Assembly: GCA_900314565.1 (NCBI GenBank) | Contig: OMVU01000062.1 | Span: 1 to 43,069, forward strand | Source: an uncultured Eubacteriales bacterium | Lineage (GTDB): Bacteria > Bacillota > Clostridia > Lachnospirales > Lachnospiraceae | DNA: 43,069 nucleotides | Direction: 5' to 3' | In this document: positions 29,783 to 37,294 of the stretch, piece after piece | Position numbering within the stretch: position 1 is the stretch's first letter | How the letters are laid out: each line of letters opens with the position of its first letter | Made by a program: the position numbers and the translations under genes | Notes under the pieces: generated by a model | Told to the model about the DNA's origin: nothing | The model's database searches: none | What the model saw: only the letters and a program-made list of their open reading frames with translations

Positions 29783-31243
29783 ATGAGTTATCAGTTTTAC
29801 GGATGGCAGACAGCAGATATGGCTCCGATTGATGCGCGCTACAGCATCATTCGGAATCCCAGGGTCCTCTATGATTTTCTCTCCTCGGTCTGGTGCGCGG
29901 AGACCTGCGCTCCCCGTATGCGGATGGACTGGAGCGAGGATAACAGGACGCTCGGGCAGTGCTCGATCACTTCATTTCTCGTGCAGGATATCTTCGGGGG
30001 AGAAGTCTACGGCATCTTAAGGCCGGGCGGAAATTACCACTGCTATAACGTGGTGGACGGGAAGGTATTTGACCTGACGAGCGAGCAGTTCGGAGGCGAG
30101 AAGCTCTGTTATGAAAATAATCCGAGGCAGGAGCGGGAAGTTCATTTTGCCAGCGAGGAAAAGAAGCAGAGATACGAGCTCCTGAAAATGAGACTGAACG
30201 CCCGTATCCCCGGAATGAACCGGAGAAATCACGAGGTGACCCGGGTGCAGCCGCTGCTCCGGGAGGACGGCTCTCTCACGGAGCCCGGATGGTCCAGAAA
30301 ATTGCTCCAGGTCTATGACAGAAATGCGATCCGCGCGCCGAAAATGCGAATCAAGGAATGGGACTATTATCTTGTCCTGAATGACGGGTTCGCCGGTGCG
30401 TTCACGCTCTCCGACGACGGCTATATCGGTCTGCAGTCGGTATCCCTGCTTAATTTCAAAGAGGGCTGGGAACATACGGAGACGATCCTCAACGCGCTTC
30501 CGATGGGAAAATTCAATCTTCCGGCGAGCTCCGACAGCGGTACGATCCGCTACGACGACGGACGGCTCGCCATGACATTCTGGAAGGGTGAGGGAAAGCG
30601 GGCGATTGCCTGCAGGTTCCGGAATTTCAAGGATGGAAAGACCTTCCGGTGCAGGATCGAGCTGGAACAGCCGGACATGGATACGATGGTCATCGCGACT
30701 CCCTGGAAGGAGAAGAAGAACGCCTTCTACTATAATCAGAAAATCAACATCATGCGCGCGAGCGGCTGGATGAAATTCGACGGGAAGGAGTATGTGTTCA
30801 ATCGTGAAACTGACTTCGGAACGCTTGACTGGGGGCGCGGAGTCTGGACCTACGATAACCGCTGGTACTGGGGATCCGGGAATGGGATCGTAGAAGGAAA
30901 GCCCTTCGGCTTCAATATCGGATACGGGTTCGGCGACACGACGGCTGCTTCCGAGAACATGCTCTTCTATGACGGAAAAGGACATAAGCTTGCGGACGTG
31001 ACTTTCCACATCCCGGAGGGGGATTATATGAAGCCCTGGACGTTCACGTCGAGCGACGGCCGTTTCGAGATGGATTTTGTCCCCGTGCTGGACCGGGCCG
31101 CGAAGATCGACGCAAAGGTCATCGTGAGCGACCAGCATCAGGTCTTCGGGCGCATGAGCGGAAAAGCGGTGCTGGACAACGGGCGGACGCTGGAGGTGAA
31201 GGATCTGATGTGTTTCGCGGAGGATGTGCATAACCGGTATTAA
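29783..31243 (+). CDS. YunG-like papain-fold domain fused to DUF2804
   Basis: The 486-residue protein has two parts. Residues 20-110 match the YunG-like papain/NlpC-type fold: G-Q-C60-S-I-T-S, then Y-H86-C-Y-N and V-F-D97-L-T-S-E-Q-F, a plausible Cys-His-Asp triad. Residues about 145-486 are DUF2804, rich in aromatic strands (WDYYLVLNDGFAGAFTLSDD, GTLDWGRGVWTYDNRWYWGS), a lipocalin-like two-barrel family of unknown function. No signal peptide is present, so it is cytosolic. The ATG at 29783 is chosen for GGAGG 7 bp upstream; an earlier GTG at 29744 is unsupported. Confidence 0.88.
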   Translation: MSYQFYGWQTADMAPIDARYSIIRNPRVLYDFLSSVWCAETCAPRMRMDWSEDNRTLGQCSITSFLVQDIFGGEVYGILRPGGNYHCYNVVDGKVFDLTSEQFGGEKLCYENNPRQEREVHFASEEKKQRYELLKMRLNARIPGMNRRNHEVTRVQPLLREDGSLTEPGWSRKLLQVYDRNAIRAPKMRIKEWDYYLVLNDGFAGAFTLSDDGYIGLQSVSLLNFKEGWEHTETILNALPMGKFNLPASSDSGTIRYDDGRLAMTFWKGEGKRAIACRFRNFKDGKTFRCRIELEQPDMDTMVIATPWKEKKNAFYYNQKINIMRASGWMKFDGKEYVFNRETDFGTLDWGRGVWTYDNRWYWGSGNGIVEGKPFGFNIGYGFGDTTAASENMLFYDGKGHKLADVTFHIPEGDYMKPWTFTSSDGRFEMDFVPVLDRAAKIDAKVIVSDQHQVFGRMSGKAVLDNGRTLEVKDLMCFAEDVHNRY

Positions 31244-31261
31244 TCTCTGACGCAGAATTCA

Positions 31262-31295
31262 TGCGCGGCGCTGCAGGAACGCGAGCGTTCCTGAT
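31262..31295. repeat. Repeat family B, terminal fragment
   Basis: TGCGCGGCGCTGCAGGAACG, then CGAGCGTTCCTGA, matches the last hairpin of family B. Confidence 0.5.
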
Positions 31296-31324
31296 GGAAC
31301 TGCATACACTGTGTACGATGTAAA

Positions 31325-31353
31325 AAAGGACTGACCGCGCGGGTCAGTCCTTT
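31325..31353. terminator. Bidirectional terminator between convergent genes
   Basis: AAAGGACTGACC (31325-31336) and GGTCAGTCCTTT (31342-31353) pair perfectly. The minus-strand gene stop (31346-31344) lies inside the stem, and T-rich DNA follows on the minus strand. Confidence 0.88.
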
Positions 31354-32000
31354 GTCATATGCCGGATCATATACTGCATCTCGATCTGCTTCAGGAAGAT
31401 CTCCATATATCCCTTCAGGATGACGAGATCCTGCTCAGGATAATCCTTCTCGTAATGTGTGTACTCATCTCCCAGGATACGAATGAGATCCGGCGTGTTG
31501 ATAAGCTCTCTCTGCTGGAGATAGTCGGCCACGGAGTCGAAGAGGTTCTTTTCGACGACTTCCTCCGCAGGCTTATCCAGCTCACTGATCGCGTAATCCT
31601 TGACAAGGATCTCGAGCGCCTTGCAGTATCCGAGGGCAGCCAGCTCGATATGACCTTCCTTTTCCGCTGCGATTCCCTGATTATAGAGATTCATGAAGCG
31701 GGGAGAGATTTTTTCGAGCGTCTCATTCCGGAAAGGATCTGCCGTGTTCGGATAGATGCTCACGACTTCCGCATCGGAATTTCCGGATTCCCGGACACAG
31801 GAGAAGAAAAATGTCCTGTGGCAGCCAGTGCATTTCGCTGAGGCGAAGAGGAGGTTTGCATTTCCCGTGAACGGAAAGACCTCCCGGGCGGTCACGACCG
31901 CGTCTGTCCCGACACCGCAGTGGGGGCAGGTCGCAGGCTTCAGGTAATAGCCGGTGTATCCGCTCTGAAATTCACTTGCATTTTTTCTGATAAAATCCAT
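31344..32000 (-). CDS. Zinc-ribbon DUF4145 protein
   Basis: This 218-residue cytosolic protein has a zinc ribbon with C25-PH-C28 and C57-TG-C60 and a helical HEPN-like DUF4145 domain after it. The core of that domain is YNQGIAAEKEGHIELAALGY, CKALEILVKDYAI, then INTPDLIRILGDEYTHYEKD. HEPN-like folds are often RNA-binding or RNase-like, yet no R-x4-6-H catalytic motif stands out, so activity is uncertain. The ATG follows GGGAG and starts 3 bp after the mscS stop, so it is co-transcribed with the channel. The stop codon is embedded in the terminator hairpin. Confidence 0.85.
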   Translation of the reverse strand: MDFIRKNASEFQSGYTGYYLKPATCPHCGVGTDAVVTAREVFPFTGNANLLFASAKCTGCHRTFFFSCVRESGNSDAEVVSIYPNTADPFRNETLEKISPRFMNLYNQGIAAEKEGHIELAALGYCKALEILVKDYAISELDKPAEEVVEKNLFDSVADYLQQRELINTPDLIRILGDEYTHYEKDYPEQDLVILKGYMEIFLKQIEMQYMIRHMTKD

Positions 32001-32003
32001 TCG

Positions 32004-32885
32004 TTACACTCCCTTCTTAAGAACAGGCTGATCCAGGTGAACATCCAGCTGGTTGAACGGAATTTCAACGCCGTTCTCATCGAACAGCAGTTTGACGTGT
32101 TCAGCCACGTACCATTTTGTGGCCAGATAATCCGAGCCTATGCAGTAGCCGTATCCGCCGAGGCGGATGCCGCTCTCTCCGAGCTCATCGACAAAAATTG
32201 TGACCGGCTGTGTTTCGAGGACGGTCGGGCAGGAGCGGAAAGCCTGCTCAAATACCTTTTTTGCATGCAGGAGATCAGCATGGTAGCTGATATGGACGAA
32301 GATATCGACACGGCGTTCCTTGATTGCGCTCGCGTTAATGACTGCGCTGTCTGAGAGAAGACCGTTCGGGACTGTGATGATCCGGTTGTCGAGCGTCTGG
32401 ATGGATGTGTAGACGAGCCCGATGCTCTGGACGATTCCTTCGCCGTGTGTACAGCTGATATAATCACCTACCTTGTAGGGACGCATGACAAGAAGCAGTA
32501 CGCCGCCCGCGAAGTGCGATAAGCTGTCCCTCATGGCAAGAACAACGGCCAGCACTGCTGAACCCATCATTGTGAGAAGGGAAGTCGTACTGAAGCCCAG
32601 TTCGCCTACGATGATGAAGACAAGCGCAAAGTAAAGCAGGAAGTTTGCGAGCGAATGCAGAAAGCGCTGCAGGGTGACGTCTCCGCTTGCTTTTAAAGTG
32701 GTCTTATCGAACACTTTCAGCAGGCCCTTGATCAGGACCCGGCCCACCAGATAGATAACGAGTGAAATCACGAGTCTGATCAGGAATGACTGGATCTCCG
32801 GCATGTGATCCTGTATGGCGGAAACGGTTTTGGAAACGTGTTCGACGACCTCTTCCGTTTCTTCGGTAAGAAAAATGTATTGCAT
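32004..32885 (-). CDS. mscS: Small-conductance mechanosensitive channel (MscS family)
   Basis: The 293-residue protein has three N-terminal membrane segments, a pore-helix region with small residues (TTSLLTMMGSAVLAVVLAMR) and the typical following block DSLSHFAGGVLLLVMRPYKV, then GDYISCTHGEGIVQSIGLVY and TIQTLDNRIITVPNGLL. These are the TM3b and beta-domain landmarks of MscS, which releases solutes on hypo-osmotic shock. The length is close to E. coli MscS (286). The ATG follows GGAGG. Confidence 0.95.
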   Translation of the reverse strand: MQYIFLTEETEEVVEHVSKTVSAIQDHMPEIQSFLIRLVISLVIYLVGRVLIKGLLKVFDKTTLKASGDVTLQRFLHSLANFLLYFALVFIIVGELGFSTTSLLTMMGSAVLAVVLAMRDSLSHFAGGVLLLVMRPYKVGDYISCTHGEGIVQSIGLVYTSIQTLDNRIITVPNGLLSDSAVINASAIKERRVDIFVHISYHADLLHAKKVFEQAFRSCPTVLETQPVTIFVDELGESGIRLGGYGYCIGSDYLATKWYVAEHVKLLFDENGVEIPFNQLDVHLDQPVLKKGV

Positions 32886-32920
32886 AAAACCTCCATGTAA
32901 GAGATAGTTCGGATAATATC

Positions 32921-33056
32921 TTTCAAGTCTCGCTCGCGAGACTTGGCGCGGGATTCGTGTCAGCGTCAGCTGACATAATACCGAAACGGATCCCTGCGCA
33001 TCCTCGCGTGCTTAGGCATGCTCCACAATGCTCCGGTGGAACATTGTGGAGCTGAG
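32921..33056. repeat. Palindromic repeat block with an inverted family B segment
   Basis: CAAGTCTCGC-TCGCGAGACTTG is a near-perfect palindrome. GTCAGC-GTCA-GCTGAC follows, then a reverse copy of the first part of family B: GTGCTTAGGCATGCTCCACA, ATGCTCC, GGTGGAACATTGTGGAGCTGAG. Nothing in 32886-33120 looks coding. Confidence 0.65.
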
Positions 33057-33209
33057 ATATATTATGTCCCGTTCCGGTCAGATTGACAATATGAGTTTTT
33101 AACAGCATATCACGAGAGAGTGTTCAGAATGTGTCTTACGACTCTTCAATGGCAGGAATAAGGAGGAAAAAGCAGGGCAGTGAACACAAAGTTTTCATGA
33201 TTCCCGTCC

Positions 33210-33247
33210 TTGACGGAGAAAATGAATGTGTTACTATATGTGTAACA
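33210..33247 (+). promoter_or_regulatory. Candidate promoter and operator of the Bax-inhibitor-1 gene
   Basis: TTGACG (33210-33215) and TACTAT (33232-33237) are 16 bp apart. The inverted repeat TGTTAC-N7-GTAACA (33229-33247) covers the -10 box. The leader to the ATG would be about 190 bases and holds a CGTCCTGCGAACG/CGGACGTTCGCAG hairpin near 33345. Confidence 0.5.
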
Positions 33248-33434
33248 GTAATTTTACTGCTGTTCTTTTTGTCAACTTTTTTTGTTTTAATGACAGAAGT
33301 ATGGCCGCTCTGTATTTATCATCGTATAAAGGAGCATAGGGAACGTCCTGCGAACGCCGGACGTTCGCAGATGACAGCAACGGCTTCTGCAAGTTTCATC
33401 AGATAAAAGCATGAGTTTATAAAGGAGAGAGAAA

Positions 33435-34343
33435 ATGGCTGATTACATGGGAAACAGCCCCGAAAACAACGGGGGCAATTACACTTACTATAACCAGAAC
33501 GGGAACAGTGCAGGAAATTATAACTATGGTCCCGAGAACGGGAACTATAACTACAGCATGCCGAACGGGAATCCTTCCCAGAGCTATCAGTATAATGGCG
33601 GAAACAGCAGCTTCGGCAATTACGATCTGAACGGCTTTGAAAAGACCACGGCCTATGCCGGCGACAGGATCTCACTGAGCAAATACACAGCGCTGACATA
33701 TCTGTGGATGGCGGCAGGGCTTCTCCTGACCTTTGCGGTTTCTTTCGGCGTCTACAGATCCGGCCTGATGTACAGCATCATCACAGGCGGTCTTGCGATT
33801 CCGGTCATAATCGGAGTGTCCGTCGTGGAGCTTGCGCTGGTCTTTATCCTTGCCGGAAGGATCAACAAGATGTCCGTCGGGGCTGCCAGAGTGATGTTTT
33901 TTGTATATGCGGCGGTAAACGGTTTCACATTGTCCGTTTATTTCCTGCGTTTTGACGTGATGATACTGGTCTATGCGTTCGCTGCAACGGCGGTCCTCTT
34001 CGCTCTTATGGCAGGGGCGAGCCTGATCTTTAAGTTACAGCTCGATCGGATCTTTCCGATTTTGGTGTTCGGCCTGATTACACTTATTATTTTCGGTGTG
34101 GTTGGCATGTTCCTCAATCTCGGATGGCTCAACATTGCAATCTGTTATCTTGGAATCGCGGTCTTTATGGGCCTGACGGCTTATGATACAGCAAAAATCA
34201 GGGTATTGTATGAGACATACAGCGGGCGTGATGCGGCGATGCTGCAGAAAGCGTCGATCTATTCAGCTCTTCAGCTGTATCTTGACTTCATCAATCTGCT
34301 TCTGTACATTCTGCGTCTTTTCGGCAGCAAGAGCAATGACTGA
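33435..34343 (+). CDS. Bax-inhibitor-1/YccA-family membrane protein
   Basis: This 302-residue protein has a low-complexity N-terminal 65 residues rich in Asn, Tyr and Gly (YTYYNQNGNSAGNYNYG). Seven hydrophobic segments follow. The BI-1 signature is in the last third: AVFMGLTAYDTAKIRVLYET, then SIYSALQLYLDFINLLLYIL, with the Asp residues that form the pH-sensing/Ca2+-leak pair in BsYetJ. The long N-Y-G tail precedes the membrane domain and should face the cytosol. The ATG follows AAAGGAGAGAG. Confidence 0.93.
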   Translation: MADYMGNSPENNGGNYTYYNQNGNSAGNYNYGPENGNYNYSMPNGNPSQSYQYNGGNSSFGNYDLNGFEKTTAYAGDRISLSKYTALTYLWMAAGLLLTFAVSFGVYRSGLMYSIITGGLAIPVIIGVSVVELALVFILAGRINKMSVGAARVMFFVYAAVNGFTLSVYFLRFDVMILVYAFAATAVLFALMAGASLIFKLQLDRIFPILVFGLITLIIFGVVGMFLNLGWLNIAICYLGIAVFMGLTAYDTAKIRVLYETYSGRDAAMLQKASIYSALQLYLDFINLLLYILRLFGSKSND

Positions 34344-34364
34344 TCAATACTGACAACATGAATC

Positions 34365-34399
34365 GGGGACTGTCCGCATAAGGACGGTTCCCTTTTTTT
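34365..34399 (+). terminator. Terminator after the Bax-inhibitor-1 gene
   Basis: GGGGACTGTCC (34365-34375) pairs with GGACGGTTCCC (34382-34392) with two G-U pairs, followed by seven T. Confidence 0.85.
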
Positions 34400-34494
34400 G
34401 GCAGAGAGCAAGGTCTCGCAGGGAGGCTTTCAATCTTGAAAAGAAGTGCCCGCTGCGATATAATCGACGTATGCTGTCGTGCCTGAAAAGTATT

Positions 34495-34633
34495 CAGGCT
34501 CTTGCGAAACTCTGTGCAAAATGAAATTGTGAGAACATTCAAACAATCTGCACAAGCCTTAGAAGTTCTTGGCGCGGAAGCCGTTTGAATGTTCATGCAA
34601 TTTCCATGAAGCACAGACTTTCGCAATTGCCTG
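34495..34633. repeat. Repeat family D, best-preserved copy
   Basis: The 139-bp element has terminal inverted repeats of 23 bp with three mismatches (CAGGCTCTTGCGAAACTCTG... and ...CAGACTTTCGCAATTGCCTG). Inner inverted arms are AATTGTGAGAACATTCAAAC and GTTTGAATGTTCATGCAATT. It can fold as one long imperfect hairpin. The remaining DNA of 34400-34764 contains no recognised gene. Confidence 0.85.
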
Positions 34634-34764
34634 TGAGAAAAGTATTATGCGAAAGGAGACGTATTTTGCCCGCGAATGCCTTTTTGGCATAAGTGGCAGC
34701 AAAATAGTCATCTGAGTCAGTGAGTCGGTATACAAAATTCTGTTTTGGAAGGAGGATCACAGGT

Positions 34765-35853
34765 TTGAGACGGAAACTGCAATATATCATCCTGAGTGTT
34801 CTTCTTATCGTATCGATGACCGGCTGTGCATTTACGAAAGCAAGCCCCCGGTACGGGCTGATCACAGACAGCTCGGGAGTCGGGAAGACCGGGCCGAACG
34901 CGGACATTATGAATACGCTCCTGCAGATCGCTAAGCAGAACGAAAGCGAGGCAAGGGCTTACGAAGCGGCCACGGACAGAGCATCGGATCTGAACGCGCA
35001 GTTCGACCAGGCTGCCAGAGACGGAGTAGGACTGGCATTTGCCTGCGGCGACCGCGCGGGGGAGGCGCTGATCAGGTCGCAGAATGAACACAGAAAGATC
35101 AAATACGCGCTGATCGGTGACTATACGGGATCAGAAGAGCTGAAGCTTGAAAATAATGCTATGAGATGTGTCTTCAGATATGAAGACATGGGCTTTATTG
35201 CGGGATATGTGGCAGTCATGAGCGGTTACAGGTCTCTTGCCTTTGTGGCGGGTGCCTACGATGATATGTCGAAGCGTATCGTCAGCGGCTATGTTCAGGG
35301 CGCTGAATACGCAGCGGAAAAGCTGCATCTTGAGGAGGGCGCTGTGAGCGTGACGGGGACTTACGCCGGCACAGCTGAGCTGTCGCCTCTCCGTATGGCG
35401 GATGCACTGGCCTTTTACAACAGCGGTGCGGAGATCGTCATGGGGGTCGGTAAAAATATGTCCGCCGCGGTATCAAAGGCTGCTGAGTATGCAGAGCGAA
35501 TGTTCATTGCAACGGATATTGACCTGTCGGCTACGGACACGAACTGTATTTTCAGTGCATGTCCGATGTTTTCCGGTGCGGTGAATACCGTCGTTAAATA
35601 CTATGAGACAAAGGATGCCTTCCCGGAGGGGAAGACGATCGAGTGCGGAATCACTGAAGATGCCGTCGGTCTTGCCGCGGACAACACAAAGCTCCGTACT
35701 TTTACAGACGAAAATTACAGGACGCTCAAATCGGATATCAATGAGGGGAAAGCAGTGATATCACCTGAGGAGACGACCAGAGGGAATGCGTATGTTTCGT
35801 TCAGGATCGTGAATGCGCCGTCCTCGGAGGAGAATACGGGCAGCGCTTCATAG
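34765..35853 (+). CDS. BMP/PnrA-like substrate-binding lipoprotein
   Basis: This 362-residue exported lipoprotein has signal segment LQYIILSVLLIVSMTGC with Cys as the lipidation site. The mature protein follows the basic membrane protein (PF02608) layout: KTGPNADIMNTLLQIA, a D-x-x-F-x-Q-A-A region, MGFIAGYVAVMSGYRSLAFV and DDMSKRIVSGYVQGAEYA. The family binds nucleosides or related ligands for ABC import, but no permease or ATPase gene is adjacent, so it may be an orphan receptor. The TTG at 34765 is the start, with AAGGAGG upstream; the in-frame ATG at 34720 has none. Confidence 0.87.
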   Translation: MRRKLQYIILSVLLIVSMTGCAFTKASPRYGLITDSSGVGKTGPNADIMNTLLQIAKQNESEARAYEAATDRASDLNAQFDQAARDGVGLAFACGDRAGEALIRSQNEHRKIKYALIGDYTGSEELKLENNAMRCVFRYEDMGFIAGYVAVMSGYRSLAFVAGAYDDMSKRIVSGYVQGAEYAAEKLHLEEGAVSVTGTYAGTAELSPLRMADALAFYNSGAEIVMGVGKNMSAAVSKAAEYAERMFIATDIDLSATDTNCIFSACPMFSGAVNTVVKYYETKDAFPEGKTIECGITEDAVGLAADNTKLRTFTDENYRTLKSDINEGKAVISPEETTRGNAYVSFRIVNAPSSEENTGSAS

Positions 35854-35887
35854 AGACGTATGGCGGATTGAAGGGGTTGTTTACTTT

Positions 35888-36385
35888 ATGAGATTTATCA
35901 TAGCGGATATTCCCGGTGCGGAGGTGAGGAGACTCTACCCGGGAGATGATAATTATATTCTTGCGGAAGATGAGTGCGATGTACACCCGTGCATCGGCTG
36001 CATGAAATGCTGGATCCGCGATCTTCCGGAATGTGTGATCCGGGATGATTTTTCCGGAATGGTCGGAAAGTTCCGGACCTGTTCGGAACTCGTCATTCTG
36101 TCAAAGTGTGTGTACGGCGGATTCAGTCCGTATGTGAAGAACGCTGTCGACAGGCTCTTCCCGGTCTTTTTACAGAATCTGGAGATCAGGGACGGGAATA
36201 CGGCGTTCCGGTCAGACATCGAGAGTCCGTTTGCGATGACGGTCTGTCTGTATGATGCCCGTGATAAAAATGAAGAACACACCGCGGAGGACTACGCAAG
36301 ACGTCTTGCCGCGTCGTTTGAAGCATCGGGTATTTCGGTAGCCTTCTTCGAAAATGTGACTATGATGGAAGGAGGAGACGAATGA
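35888..36385 (+). CDS. Flavodoxin-fold protein with CxxC motif, first of a pair
   Basis: This 165-residue protein resembles the C-terminal two thirds of NADPH-dependent FMN reductase/iron-sulfur flavoproteins: HPCIGCMKCWIRDLPECVIR (a Cys cluster), DDFSGMVGKF, then VILSKCVYGGFSPYVKNAVD. The typical first strand with a G-S-P-R loop for FMN phosphate is missing; it begins MRFIIADIPGAE. The next gene starts inside its stop (ATGA) and does contain such a loop, so the two may form a heteromeric flavoprotein. The substrate is unknown. Confidence 0.8.
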   Translation: MRFIIADIPGAEVRRLYPGDDNYILAEDECDVHPCIGCMKCWIRDLPECVIRDDFSGMVGKFRTCSELVILSKCVYGGFSPYVKNAVDRLFPVFLQNLEIRDGNTAFRSDIESPFAMTVCLYDARDKNEEHTAEDYARRLAASFEASGISVAFFENVTMMEGGDE

Positions 36386-37044
36386 AAGCAGCACTGATCA
36401 ACGGGAGTCCGAAAGTCAATGTTGACGGCAGCGATTCATCGGTCTCCTATGAGATGCTTCAGATCGCAAAGCGGTATCTGAGGCGCAGACATGTCCACAA
36501 TATGGAGGAGTTCCATATTAAGACCGGGATCCTTGGAGAGAAGGAAATGGAAAGACTCATGGAGTGCGATGTATGGCTCTTTTCCTTTCCGGTCTATTCG
36601 TCGGGCGTCCCATCCCACCTTCTCAGCGTTCTCATGGAGATCGAAAAATATCTCCTGAAGATAAAGAGCCGGAAGGATTACGAGGAGAAAATGATCCATA
36701 TCTATGCGATCGCGAACGGAGGGCTTTTCGAGGGAACGGAAGCCAGGTTCGCATTGGAAGTCATTGAACACTGGTGCGTCGAGTGCGGACTTCTGTGGGG
36801 GTCGGCAATCGGTCTCGGAGGAAGCCCGGCGATTACCCGCCCTTCCATACTTCCGTTCGGAGTACGCAGATGGCGGTCGCTAAGCAGGGCGATGAATGCC
36901 TTTTCACTCTCGATTGCCAGCGGGATGTCGACGGGATTCTTCTACTGTTCTCCGGATATATCGAAAAAAGCGTATGTCAATGGACTGAACCGTTTCTACA
37001 GAAGGAAAAAGAGAGAGAGCGAGAACGAGACCATGATCATTTGA
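36382..37044 (+). CDS. NADPH-dependent FMN reductase-like protein, second of a pair
   Basis: The 220-residue protein begins KAALINGSPKVNVDGSDSSV, the FMN-phosphate loop of flavodoxin-fold reductases. It continues with ECDVWLFSFPVYSSGVPSHL, the flavin-side loop, and IYAIANGGLFEG. The C-terminal 60 residues are basic (RRKKRES). It has fewer Cys than its partner at 35888, with which it overlaps by 4 bp. The pair follows the BMP lipoprotein by 34 bp and may be on its transcript. Confidence 0.83.
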   Translation: MKAALINGSPKVNVDGSDSSVSYEMLQIAKRYLRRRHVHNMEEFHIKTGILGEKEMERLMECDVWLFSFPVYSSGVPSHLLSVLMEIEKYLLKIKSRKDYEEKMIHIYAIANGGLFEGTEARFALEVIEHWCVECGLLWGSAIGLGGSPAITRPSILPFGVRRWRSLSRAMNAFSLSIASGMSTGFFYCSPDISKKAYVNGLNRFYRRKKRESENETMII

Positions 37045-37189
37045 TCACTATAACGATCTGAGGCCTTTGCTTTGGGTCCGGGAATGCACAGGATGGATGC
37101 TCCTTTTTAAGGATGCCGCCGATACAGTGTTGCTCCCGGCTCAATGCACAGGCCTTTTCTTATGTTTCGGTAAGTTTTTTTTTCAGTGG

Positions 37190-37219
37190 AAAAAGTATAA
37201 CTGTTATTGTATACTTTTT
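37190..37219 (+). promoter_or_regulatory. 10-bp inverted repeat upstream of the TRAP operon
   Basis: AAAAAGTATA (37190-37199) and TATACTTTTT (37210-37219) are perfect inverted arms around ACTGTTATTG. The right arm could include a -10 box (TATACT). It lies 76 bp before the GTG of the TAXI binding protein; the rest of 37045-37294 has no gene. Confidence 0.55.
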
Positions 37220-37294
37220 AGAAACGGCGGCTTTAATGCCTTAAAATGGCAAAGTGTAAAAGACGTCAAAAGGAACAGGAAAGGAGAGAACACA

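Noticed and set aside
30017-31231. Long minus-strand frame opposite the DUF2804 gene
   Set aside because: It is a mirror of high-GC codon use in the plus-strand gene, without motifs or a start site.
33131-33406. Open frame of 91 residues with one hydrophobic stretch before the Bax-inhibitor-1 gene
   Set aside because: There is no ribosome-binding site and no family likeness, and it spans the promoter, operator and hairpin of the next gene.
37067-37294. Long N-terminal extension of the TAXI binding protein
   Set aside because: It covers the inverted repeat and the AAGGAG site; the GTG at 37295 starts a proper lipoprotein signal peptide.
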